Shown: positions 23,781 to 34,837 of the stretch, one piece after another
Layout: every line of letters starts with the position of its first letter
How positions within the stretch are numbered: position 1 is the stretch's first letter
NCBI GenBank assembly: GCA_021018995.1
Contig: CM037587.1
Coordinates: 58,936,104 to 59,000,103 of the forward strand
Origin: Chloranthus sessilifolius
Lineage: Eukaryota > Streptophyta > Magnoliopsida > Chloranthales > Chloranthaceae
DNA length: 64,000 nucleotides
Direction: 5' to 3'
Program-made: the position numbers and the translations under genes
The notes under the pieces: model-generated
The model's database searches: none
Seen by the model: only the letters and a program-made list of their open reading frames with translations
What the model was told of the DNA's origin: nothing

Positions 23781-24506
23781 ATGGCTGACGACCGTTCAAT
23801 TCAAGCACACTTCAGCTCAATTGCCTTGACCGATCCCTCTTGTATAGTGATACCAGAGGTAGCGGCAGGCCAAAATACCGAAGTCAAGTCCCATGTACTC
23901 CAGTCGTTATCGACCTTTCATGGGCTTGACAGCAAAGACCCCTATCAACACCTTAGAGATTTTATAGAAATTTGCACCATGTTCCAACCACCCAACACCA
24001 ACAATGAGGCCTTTAAGCTACGACTGTTCCCTTTCTCTCTCAAAGCTAAGACTTCAGCCAAAAGCCTGAAGAATTATTCCATGAGAGTTGGGAACGGATG
24101 AAGGACTTGTTAAGAAAATGCCCTCATCATGACATGCCGAATTGGTCCATTGCGTAAATCTTCTATCAAGGGTTAACTGAAACTAATCAGGCTATAGTTG
24201 ACGTCGTAAGCGAAGGAGCCTTTATGTCTCAAAATGGCAAGCAGCCCTGGAACTTATTTAAGAAACTGGCCGACAACTCAAAGCAAAAACACTCTTTGTT
24301 GAGATCTGACCTAGATATTACCCGCCACACGCCGCTCGCGAGGGGTGAACTTTACGATATCAGCATGGAAAAGTAAAAAAGGAAGATAACATGAGTGCAA
24401 AGGTTGTAGCTCTTAAAGAAAAAATCGTGATTTTAATGTCTGCCAAACCAACCATTGTGGAGAGATCCTTGGCAAACTGTTCAAATTGCCAGAATTTCAC
24501 AGGAAC
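23781..24506 (+). pseudogene. Athila-like gag, first part
   Basis: The ATG at 23781 opens a frame with the Athila/Tat-type gag core: HVLQSLSTFHGLDSKDPYQH, then FIEICTMFQPPN and FKLRLFPFSLK. A frame change near 24070 leads to an ELWERMKDL-like segment and WSIA before a stop. FYQGLTETNQAIVDVVSEGA follows. The segment between about 24360 and 24506 is degraded and is cut by the solo LTR (TSD GGAAC at 24502-24506). Confidence 0.75.
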
Positions 24507-25059
24507 TATGACAGCCCGAATTTTCCCAACCTAAATTTTCTGAGATATATTTTTTTTCTTCAAACACTAATGGGAAAACCCGAATCGTCAGATCGTAGAT
24601 CACAATCTATACAGAATGCTTGGTACACCCACACCCACATACGAAAATCAAAACAAATATACATATGACATAGATAAAAATCTCCAGTTCTAATATCCAA
24701 TATGAAAAGTAACTAAAATAAACAACCGGTGATGGCCAACTATCACCAAACAGTGGTGTACAATGCATGTATAGTAGCACGAACATACCAAGCCCAAACT
24801 TATCAAAATTCACGATATACTAAATCTACGATCCCGGAATCTTACTATTCCTCAAGTCCTCAATCCACCAGTCAGGTGTCCTGACAAGTTATACCTGTGA
24901 CATATAATTGGGGTGAGCTAACATCTTAAGCTCAGTAGAGAAAACCGATACCGATGTACATTTCATCAGTCATGCATAGATTTAAAGACGAAGATAAAAA
25001 CATTTTCATATTAAAAACTAATGACATTTTCAAACTCACAATAGGATCTGAATTCCAAA

Positions 25060-25885
25060 AGCATTTTCTTATCAAAAGCAAACTGAATTCAAAGCTAACT
25101 GATTTCAAAGACAAACTGATTTCAAAACCAAACTGATTTCAAAAGAAAGCTGATTTCAAATGCCAACTGATTTCAAAGACAAATTGATTTCAAAAGCAAA
25201 CTGATTTCAATTCCCTTACACGTCTTATCTTGATTTACTGAGTTCGCTTACATCCACTTACGTGTTTTATATATTTTTACATAGCTTCACTTACATGCCT
25301 TATACATTCTTACATAGCTTACAAAATCGATTCGCGGATATCCCACTGTGCCGGTTCGAATCATGGATATTCCATCGCGTTGGCCTTACATATTCTTATA
25401 TAGTGAGTTCGGAGCTTCAGATTCAATATTTGAATTTCAAAGTACGATACTAATAACGAATTACAAATAAACTGTCGAACCAGTTCAAATTACGGATATC
25501 CCGCCGTACCGCTTTAAATTACGGATATCCCGCCATACCGGTTCAAATTACGGATATCCCGTCGTACCGGTTCAAATTACGGATAACCCACCGTACCGGT
25601 CAAATTACAATTCTTATGTTCAAATTATATGTCTTACAGATTCGATTTACGAAGTTTGATTTGCTTAAATGACTTATACATCTGATTTGCGGAGTTTAAT
25701 TCATTTATGTAGCTTACTGATTTGATTTACTTACTTACAATCCGCCCTAGCGGTCCACGATCTCACGAATAATCCACCCTAGCGGTCCACAAATGCACAT
25801 AATCCGCCCATAGCGGTCTACAGTATACTTATAATCCGCCCATAGCGATCCACAATATACTGATAATCCGCCCATAGCGGTCCAC
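25060..25885. repeat. Three short tandem arrays inside the solo LTR
   Basis: Positions 25060-25215 hold about eight copies of AAACTGATTTCAAA-like units. Positions 25325-25610 hold about five copies of CGGATATCCCGCCGTACCGG followed by TTCAAATTA. Positions 25738-25885 hold five copies of AATCCGCCCATAGCGGTCCA-like units. The middle array corresponds, inverted, to a single-copy block in the Tekay LTR near 7138. Confidence 0.8.
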
Positions 25886-26429
25886 TTAATGATAAGACTT
25901 ATTATTTGGTTCAAATTTAACTTCTAAGTTCGATTTGCTTACATGACTATCAGATTCAATGTTCGATTTCAAAGTCTAAAACTAGATTCATATTCGGAGT
26001 CATATTCACCATTTATATCCAAAAGGAGTCTAAATTTCAATTTCAAATACAAAGGCCAGATTCAATATAATGGTCGAATTTAAAATTTAAATCTCAAGGT
26101 TTAAAGCTTTCACTTATTTCAAAAAAATTCTAAAGCTAATATTGTTTCAAAACATCCCAAGTTCTAAACACAGTTTAAGCCAAATCAAAAATATCATAAG
26201 AGTCTATGGAATCAAATAAAAATGCAAGTGTATATCGAATTTTCTCCACCTTAACCTCGAAGTTACGCGAAGCCAAGCTAAGCCTTATCGATAGATTCCC
26301 GCCCTCAATCTACATCACAAATATATCATGATATATCAAGGATCAACTCCAATCACTAATAACTTAGACATATTCAAGTATTTTCTCAAACTGAGGTTGA
26401 CATTGACAAATTCATGCCAATATAGAAAT

Positions 26430-27110
26430 TGATGTAACTTCCTCCCAACTTTTGACCTTCAAAATTTTGGATTTACCAAATTATTAAATTATAAAAGTTG
26501 TAGAGTTAGTTTTCCTCCTTCCAACACCTTGAGAATTGTGTCAATCGGAGTTCGGACTAAAACGTTACGGCCAAAATATCGAAGCAGTGTCAGCAAGTAC
26601 AGTCAAAATTGATTAATCGATCCCAATATCGATTAATCGAATTTTCAAAATCGATTAATAGATTTTAAAATCGATTAATCGATTTTCCCAAACTCCAACT
26701 TTTTTCAGCCATTGAAAGTACCCATTCGATTAATCGATTAATCGAAATTCAAAAATCGATTAATCAATTTTACTCGATTAATCGGTTTCGCTTCTCAAAA
26801 AAATCATAATTTGACCCAGCTTATTATTAAATGTTGACCTTTAAAACAATTTATTTATAAGTTGACCAATTCATCAAAGTTGTAGGGCTTGCTGTCCTCT
26901 TTCCAACACAATAAGGATCACATCAATCAGAGTTCAGTACAAAAAGTTATAGCTAAAATACTGAGGTAGTGTTAGCAAGCTCAAGCAAAATCGACTAATC
27001 GATTAATCGAAATTTTTATCGATTGATCGGTTTCGTGAAGTTCCTCTCGAATTTCTCTTCTGTCAAAAATTGATTAATTGATTTTCAAAATTGATCAATC
27101 GATTTTGGAA
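26430..27110. repeat. Doubled leader module with CGATTAATCGAT palindromes
   Basis: Two diverged copies (from about 26440 and 26825) of the TTTCCAACAC..CGGAGTTCGGACTAAAACG module are each followed by CGATTAATCGAT palindromes (26605-26790 and 26990-27110). Confidence 0.8.
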
Positions 27111-27629
27111 GTTTCTGAGCACTTCTCAGGTCTGAACCTTGAAACCCATTTTTCTTCAATTTTTCTTCTTTTTCTTCTTTTAATCCATCATTTATGTATA
27201 AGAACTAAACTAAATCATCATACACATCATAGATTTACAAAGCCTTACCTCAAATCGAATCGTATGATCGATTCCACGACTTGAATCAAGAGTTAGGGTT
27301 CCTAGCTTCCAAATCCCCAAATCGCACGCGTTATTTTGTTGGGATTTAAAGCTCGTATACGATCTCCACGCACAAATCCTCGAGCATTTTCTTCCTTCTC
27401 TATAGCCTCACTCTCTCTTCTTCTTCCTCTTTCTTTCTTCCTTCTATCCTCAAAAACCCAAAACCCCTTGTGCAAATCGGGTATAGCTTTCACAATAAGC
27501 TTTCCTATTCACTTAAGGCTCAATGGGATTTGTTCCCAAGCAAACCACATACACTCAAATGAGTGTAACCCCAAAACACATATCTCATGTGTGAAACACT
27601 AACATGCCAAAGTGTGTAAAACACACACA

Positions 27630-27915
27630 CTAGTGAATGTATATGACCCAAGTGAATTGTTCATACACCACACATCCATACTCTTTCTTATCTAGTGTAA
27701 CCTAATATAAACCACCAAGTCATTCTCACTTGGTCAAATAAGTGACCAGACGGGCACGCATCCCGAGGTATACTAGTGAATGTATATGACCCAAGTGAAC
27801 TGTTCTTACACCACACATCTATACTCTTTCTCATCTAGTGTAACCTAATACAAACCACCAAGTCATTTTCACTTGGTCAAATAAGTGACCAGATAGGCAC
27901 GCATCTCGAGGTACA
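27630..27915. repeat. Tandem duplication (about 143 bp) at the LTR end
   Basis: ACTAGTGAATGTATATGACC to GGCACGCATCTCGAGGTA occurs twice, at about 27630-27771 and 27772-27915, inside the solo LTR next to its 27947 end. Confidence 0.8.
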
Positions 27916-27952
27916 CTATTTAAAGTAAAAAAAATTAGGATGTTACCGGAAC

Positions 27953-28500
27953 CGAGAACCCTATTGCACCATCATACCAAGAGGTGGTGGATGCCGAACA
28001 AATAATGGCCTTTCAGAGGGGAGATTATGGGAATACATACAACCCAGCATGGAGGAACCATCCGAGATTTAACTATGGTTCCATTGCTGGAGCACAGCTA
28101 GCACCAACAGTTATGCAAACCTGATTTCTCCAGATTCAAGTTTTCACCAAAGACCTCAATTGCCAGCTGCACAACCTCAATTTGTTCCACAGAGCAGTGC
28201 ACTTGATGCCACGGTTGTTCAAATCCTCCGAAATTTACAGCAACTGTCACATTAGTATTCTAAGGATTTGCATCAGCTTGCTCAATTCTCTCAGACACTC
28301 CATTCACATACACAGTCCATTACGAAACTGGAGAGCCAGATTAGCCAACTAGCTTAGCAAGTGGCAAGGAGAGAGAGTGGACAGTTGCCGACATAGTCGG
28401 TTAATAACCCGAGAGGCCAAGTATTTTTGGGAGAGACATCTGCTCCCCACGATCAGAATTGAAATCCTCTAGGAACCTGTCGAGCTACCGACTCATCCGT
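27953..28500 (+). pseudogene. Athila-like gag, C-terminal remnant
   Basis: After the solo LTR the frames show GNTYNPAWRNHPRFNYGS near 28030-28080, the usual 'NPGWRNHPNFSW' block of this gag class. A Gln-rich stretch and a SITKLESQISQLA-like helix follow near 28320. Several stops interrupt it. No zinc knuckle or protease follows. Confidence 0.65.
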
Positions 28501-29116
28501 AACACTTTTTGTAAAATATGTATAATTTTATTTTTTTTCTTTTTAGGTTGAGAAACACATTACCACACAAATCGTTGAGGAACGACGGATCGCAATGCAT
28601 TTCCGATTTTCTATTTTTACGAACAAATCATATGGATATACAATTGAACATTTTTCTTTTATTTTATCAGCCAATTGTAGTGACTACGATTTGACCAATA
28701 AGAGAGTTCATAAATCGTAGCTGAAAAAGTTAGAATCGACTGCCGATTCTAGGTTAAAGAGCGAGGGATGACCAGCGCAATAGGTCACCATGAAGATAGG
28801 ACCTACATATCCAGGAGAGGATACGTCAACCCCATTATCGAAGTTTCCATTTCTGTTTCCATCCTTTCCCTTCAGTTTTTTTTTTAAAAAAAATCTCCGT
28901 GATCAAAAACTCAATCATTTTCGTTCCCTTGCATTTTCGGGTTGATTTCACAACCTTACTCGAGTTTTGACGAAATAATTGAAAATTAAGATTTGGTAAT
29001 TACTTGGCAACAAGGTAATTTTTCAATAAGGGATTCTCTTAAACTTCAATTTTTTACATGCAAGTTGCGATTTACTAAGCAATTTTTTTTATAACTTGTA
29101 GAAAAGGAATTGCAGA
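28501..29116. other. Noncoding spacer between gag remnant and accessory ORF
   Basis: AT-rich with several ACGATTT-like words as in the LTR. There is no coding motif. A leader or intron for the downstream accessory ORF is possible (CTTTTTAGGTTG near 28540 resembles an acceptor) but unsupported. Confidence 0.35.
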
Positions 29117-31550
29117 ATGCCAGAGACAATCGAAAAATGAGCGGGAGGAGATGGAGAAGAGGAAGGTAACAGTTCGGACTCTTCTCCAATTAAACAACTT
29201 TTAAAAAGGGTTGTTGCCCAAAAAGCTAAATCAAAAATATCAGCCCCACCAAAAAAGAAGGCAAAGACCTCAGGAGTGGTCACTCAAGGAACACCTGAGA
29301 TAGAAGTAACTGAGGCGATAGCTGCCCCTTAAAGGGGCATAAGTACTGATAAAGGCAAAAAGCCAATTTCCTCTGAAAGAATATTGTATCAGGTCCCAGA
29401 TTCAACTAAACACCATCTGGTGGGATCCGAGCTTGCTGTAGATGTCGCTTTTTGGAAGCATTTTGAAATTAGTAGAGGAGCTATAAAATATTTTTAGGAT
29501 GCAGGACTCCACTACTTTTTAGAGCCCGGAGTTACACAAGTCTACCTGAGGCTAATAAAACTATTTTATACTAATAGCAGCAAGGGTTCACCACCGATTT
29601 TGTCCACAACCATTGATGGGTTCCAAAGCAATGGTTGCGGGAGTGATGAATGCACCCTTAGAAAGATTTGAAGTGTCCTTTGACACGCCGGAAACAAATT
29701 TACTTAGAGAACCACCCGAGACCCTTTCGGATTTTGTTCAAATGGCCACAGAAATACTAGGCAAACATCCATAAGACAAATCATTTTTCTTGCGAAAGGA
29801 TTTGGAAGAACAGAGCATATCCCTTCATTTCCTCAATATTTTAATTCATAAGACCATCCATCCTACAGGCCACGGAACTCAGTGAAGAGCCCTTTTTATG
29901 AAATCCTTATATCTTATGGCTAATCGCTACTGGTTTGATGTCCCTTCTTATCTTCTAAAGGTAATGAACACCGAGAGAGAAATTGAGTCTAAAGAAGTAT
30001 CAATCAAACAAACTTTGTCTTCCCTTTGGAGGTTTGATTACAAATTTGTTGATGAATATGGAATATAAAATTGATCCAAAAGAGAAATCCCTACCGAGAA
30101 GTGACGAGAGCCTCACAGCTAAGGCTTATCGGAGAACTTTATGTGTTGTAAACAAAAGAAAATTCTCAATTCAGCACAGACTGAGGAGGTCCCATCTGCC
30201 CTAGAGACCACCCAAGTTCCCGAAGAACAAGAAGAACCCACCACAAGGCTCTTAACCGGTATCTTAGTCCAGCAAGAAGTAACTATAAAAGAGGTAGTGA
30301 GTACTTTTACTCAACCTCATGAGAGCACAGAAATTGGCTCTCAAGTATCAGAGAAAGCAGCTGAGCAAGAACTCCCGGTAGCACTAGAACCTGCCACAGA
30401 TCAAGCTAGTCTATATGACTCAGTTCTAGATTCACCAACGGGGCCTGCTATGCTCCATGAAATTGAACCAACATCCACCAAAGCAGAACCAATGATTCTA
30501 ATCAGTGAAGTAACAGAGGGAATTCTTGCACCAATAGAACAATAGGATGTTGGAATGGCTACTTCTAGCCAAGTCCCTGCCAGTCTTAAACCGACTGCCC
30601 CACCAGAAATGTTATCAATTCAACCTCATGTGTCTCAGGCAATAGGAGTAAGTCAAGGAGCTGAAGTCCCACTCCCTGTTGATCCTATAACCAACACCAC
30701 AGTACCTACAATCTCAGCACTGGAGCAAACTCAGATATCCCAAGCTGCAGGAATAAGAACACATCTTGAAGCCATAAGGGAGAGCTTCAGTGCATTCTTA
30801 AATCAGAGAATGTCTCCTCCAGCTACTACTTTAGCAGTTCCAATGATTGAACATTTTAACCTAGACAGAAGATTAAAAGAAGTAAAGCAATGGCAAATTA
30901 CTAATGCCTAATTACCAAGTGCTATGAGAAGGATGATAGAAGAAGTCAAGATGTTGAAAAATAGAGTCCGAGATATTATGCCTAATGCACAAGAACGCCA
31001 GGAGTTGATAACAAATCTAAAGCGAAAGGTCGTAAGAGAACATCATGCACATTGAACGGTAGAAATAGCCAAGAAAATCCAGGAGGCTACTATAGCACTC
31101 TAAGACCAGGTTATGCAACTCCAAGAAGAGAATAGGAGGCATAGAGAATACCAGAAAGCTTGGGAAGGAGCAAAGAAGGAGTATGAAGAGAAATTAGCAA
31201 ATGTGATGGAACAAGTTGGGTATTTCATGGAAGACCCAAATTTTAGCGAAACTACATGAGAAAAAGCCCACAAGGAGGCTGAGGAGTTTTTAAAAGCTCA
31301 AATACATGAGAAGAATCACATGCTAATAGTGATTGAAGGAAAATTACGGAAGCTTCAAGATGACAAGGATTCATTAGTCCTAACTTGTGCAGAATAAACA
31401 GAAAAAATTGATTCAATCACAACCAAGTCCTGGAAGACAGTAACAAGACTGCGCACTGAAGCCAAAAAGTTGAAAGATGAAATATAATTGAAATCTTCTA
31501 TGATCTGGAGGAAAATTTGAAAAAGAAAGAAACATTGAGGATCAGTTAAG
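29117..31550 (+). pseudogene. Athila-like accessory ORF: plant transposon protein domain plus coiled coil
   Basis: The ATG at 29117 is followed by a stop after eight codons. The frame continues with a Ser/Lys-rich N-terminus, then FWKHFEISRGAIKYF, YLRLIKLFYTNSS and ILSTTIDGF. Further on come ILIHKTIHPTGHGTQ and NRYWFDVPSYLLKVM (about 29840-29960). These are the same landmarks, in the same order and spacing class, as in the Tekay accessory ORF (RLVRLFY, TTID, H-x-T, WFD). A Glu/Pro/Thr-rich linker (30141-30545 and 30555-30905) and a long charged coiled-coil segment (about 30910-31500) follow. Many stops make it non-functional. The coiled coil is absent from the Tekay version. Confidence 0.65.
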
Positions 31551-33302
31551 GGAACAACAGGTGGCAGCAATAACTGAAACCGTAAGTTTAGGATTACAAT
31601 GGAGCCCAGAATCAGAACAGGACTGTTTGACAGCAATTTTGTCTGACTCTGCGGAAGATCAAATAAGTAGCTCATATTCATTACTAGCCTTGCCAGCACC
31701 AACACTACCTACAACAACCCTTGTACCATATCCATCATCGCCCAGTGGAAAATTTACAGTACTTCATAAACCTCACAAGTATGATAATTTTGTTAAATTT
31801 TCACTGTGTCCCCTGTCTTGCACAATGAGGGAATTGTCCTATTTAAGTTTGGAGGGATACACCACTTTTTGTGTATACTAGTTTACATTAGTTTAATTTT
31901 TTATTTAAAATTTTATTTTTAGTTCTGTATATATTAATTTAGTTAATCAGTGAGATCTTGAGCTAATATTTCTTCTTTATATTCTGAGAGAGGCTGTTTT
32001 ATTTAAGCTTAAAAGAGGTATTACTGAACTTAGAATCAAGATATTTTGTGATTATGATGATTTATTTCTTTAGAATTATCTGTTAAATATATCAAAACAA
32101 GAAGACATCTATACTAGTAAATCGTAAAAATGATCAAAGGCCATCTTTTGTTACACTAGAGCCAAAAAGCCAAAATCTCATAAAATATTTTATCCTTTGA
32201 ACCCATATTAGAAGCCTAAAATCGAATTTCTTTATACCAAAATTTTATAAACCTTTAATCATATGTACTACCCAAAGCTTTCTCCCTTTAACCCTTATAA
32301 TTTCTGAGAGTTTAGAATATAAAAGGGAAGAAGAGGGAGTGAAAGGAGTATGAGCAAGAATAGTTAAAGGATCTGTTGAAAAGGGTACAACTGAGAATAA
32401 ATACAAGAAAAATATGAGAAAAGAAAAGAAGAAAAATCGAAAAATATGATTTCATAAAAAAAGAAGCGAAAAGCTTCTAACTGAAAAAAAAAATGAGATT
32501 TATATAAAAAAAATAAAAGAAAAATGGGAAGAAGTCATCCAACTTTTTGGATACTTACTGAAATAGAAAAGAAGGAAAGAAGATAGAAAAAGAAAAGATG
32601 AATTCTCAGAAAATTTTGAACCCTATCTGCCTTTCTTTGAAATTTTAACCCAAAGCCCCATTACAAGCCGAAGGAAAGACCTTTGTGATTTGCAATTTGC
32701 AAAAGTATGAGTATAATAGAGATATATGAAATAGATACTATGAATGAACGAAAAAGTCATATGATCATAATTGATTATCTATTCCATAAGATTTACCTTC
32801 TATTGTCCTTTGAATTTTTCATGTACATATCATATGTAAGAGCCCAAAATTTTGATATCCTTTTAAGAGTATGCCAATAGTGAGTGTTTGGATGAAAATA
32901 TTTTCTAAATCTGCATTTTAGAAAAATCTATGATGAATAAACTTTTCACTGATATACCCATACTCTACGCCGTATAGAATTGAAATTGTTGAGTTCTGAT
33001 CAAGGATAATTATTGTGATGGAAAGTAAAGGTGAAAGATTTGAAATTTTTGAAAAACATATCAAACATATGATGATTAATTTCTGAAAAATATTTTGAAA
33101 AATTAAAAAATATATTTTAAAGTTTGTAGGTAACTTTACTGAAAACTTTAAGGAGACTATATCTCCTCCACTAGGGATCATCTAGGGGTTTAAAGGCTTG
33201 TTGCATCTGTTAAATGCAATTGTGGTCCCTATGAAAGTGACATTTAAATTTATAGTTTTAGATTTTTTATGTTTCCCTGTTTGCTAGGGACCAGCAAAAC
33301 GT
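31551..33302. other. Noncoding 3' region of Athila-like element
   Basis: Apart from a short unassigned frame at 31561-31881 this is A-rich sequence (runs of GAAAAAGAAA near 32340-32600) with no protein motif. It leads to the polypurine tract. Confidence 0.4.
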
Positions 33303-33313
33303 AAGTTTGGGGG
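33303..33313 (+). promoter_or_regulatory. Polypurine tract of Athila-like element
   Basis: AAGTTTGGGGG lies two bases before the 3' LTR start. It matches the AAGTTTGGGGGTG class seen in Athila elements. Confidence 0.8.
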
Positions 33314-33315
33314 TG

Positions 33316-34837
33316 TGATCAATCACATAATTTACCATTATATTACCCTTAACTTAGTGCTGTTAGGAATTAGTTTGCTACTAACAAGTTAACGATGTGC
33401 AGATATTAAGAAAAAATAATAAAATAGAGCTAAAGTGTTAATCTTGATCAAAATGAATTCAAAAAGCAGTAAAAAGACGATTGAGCAAAAGAAGATAATT
33501 CGCTGCTGCTGAAAGTCAAGAAATCGAAATTTACGATTGCGCGCTAAAGCTGAAGACGAAAGAACGAGAAGCTAAGAAATCATAATGTACGATTCTTCAA
33601 AAGATGATTCTTCAGAAAGTGACAAAGGAGTAAAAAGCAATACAAAGAAAGCGATCATTCGTTATAGAAAATCGTCCAATAAGAAAGTTGTATGAAAAAG
33701 AGAAATCATGATTTACGATTATCCAAAAAAAAAAGAACAATCGTAATACACGATTGTAAAAGAAAGGTTTTCCCTCTGTTACGTCTGTTGATGATCACGT
33801 GAGTGAAGACTATCACCACCATACACAAAATTAGAAGATCTCTGAAATTAGAAGTTTGGTGCATCACGGATCTGAGAAGATTGATAAAGATAAATTTCGA
33901 AGATCTTTGCTGCTGTTACCAAGAACACTCTAGGAGTACATCTACGGTTTGAAAGCAAGGAAGAAAAAAATTAAAAATTAGAGTTATATTAGGATATTTT
34001 TACTTTAGTAGTTTCTTTTATTAGAATTAAAAGTCTTTATAAACTGACTCCTTATGATCTATAAATAAGAGAGCCCGGTGTAGGAATAAACGATTGAAGA
34101 ATTTCAATATCAATTAACAATTGAGGTTAGATTTTCTTTTAATTAATAGTGTAAAATAGTTAGAGTAGATTAGAAATCAGAAGTTTCTCAAGAGCAATTG
34201 ACGACTGCTATTGGGTGTTGAAGATTAGTGTAGATATCCTAATTTCACATAAGTAATTGACGACTGCGGCTGAGGGGTGAAAGATATATTTATTTTGATT
34301 TCTAGTTTAGATTTTATTTACTTTATTTACTGCTTTGTAAACATCTTCAAGTTTTAATTTAAATTTACGACTCAGGTTAGAATTTATAGATTAGTGTAAC
34401 GGTTTTTACTTTTCCATCTTCAATTTTCTCGAATTTGACTGACGACCATATTTTAGGAGATTGTTGATTAGATTAAATTTGTGTTGAAGAATTTTAGCTT
34501 TTGATTGACGCTCAAATTCTAGAAGACTGCAATATGGTGTAACGGTACTGTTTATTTTTATAAATATTCAATAGCTAAAGATTGGGATTGGCGACCTCAA
34601 TCTGAAGGAGGATTAGGATTTATTTTATACACTTTAGATTAATAAACCATTCTTTTATTCATATTGCTCAAGTAGTTTAGAACCTTAAAAGATAAATATA
34701 AACTTTGAAACAGAAGTAGAAATAAAGATAAGGTAAATACTTCCTCATGGGAACAATCCTATACTAGCTCTATAATTTCCATTGTGCGCTTGTAATAGGT
34801 TACGACTTAATTAGATACACATATAAGTAGCCGGTCA
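33316..34837 (+). repeat. 3' LTR of Athila-like element
   Basis: TGATCAATCACATAAT to GTAGCCGGTCA, collinear with 21889-23393. It is followed by CGTGT at 34838-34842. Confidence 0.9.

Larger units (their letters stand above)
24507..27947 (-). mobile_element. Solo LTR (Tekay-type) with TSD GGAAC and mutated termini
   Basis: A 3441-bp noncoding insert is flanked by GGAAC (24502-24506 and 27948-27952). Its ends read TATGACAGCCCG and GGATGTTACC, one base each away from the expected TGTGACAGCCCG and GTTACA. On the minus strand it is collinear in outline with the Tekay LTR: the same GTGCCC..CTGGTCA terminus block and CGATTAATCGAT palindromes. It lacks gag or pol and internal LTR copies. Confidence 0.82.
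21889..34837 (+). mobile_element. Athila-like gypsy element lacking pol, inserted in Tat integrase
   Basis: The 12,949-bp element has LTRs of 1505 bp (21889-23393) and 1522 bp (33316-34837), both starting TGATCA and ending in a TCA trinucleotide. CGTGT flanks it at 21884-21888 and 34838-34842. It has an Asp-tRNA-type primer site, a gag-like ORF and an accessory ORF, then a polypurine tract. No protease, RT, RNaseH or integrase motif is visible, so it would have depended on enzymes from another element. A solo LTR (24507-27947) is nested in its gag. Confidence 0.88.

Noticed and set aside
25325..25885. Regular short repeats considered as a CRISPR-like array
   Set aside because: The units are directly adjacent tandem repeats without unique spacers, inside an LTR of a plant genome.
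25262..27602. Several short frames inside the solo LTR at 24507-27947
   Set aside because: They lie in tandem arrays or LTR leader sequence, and the element boundaries and TSD explain the region as a noncoding solo LTR.
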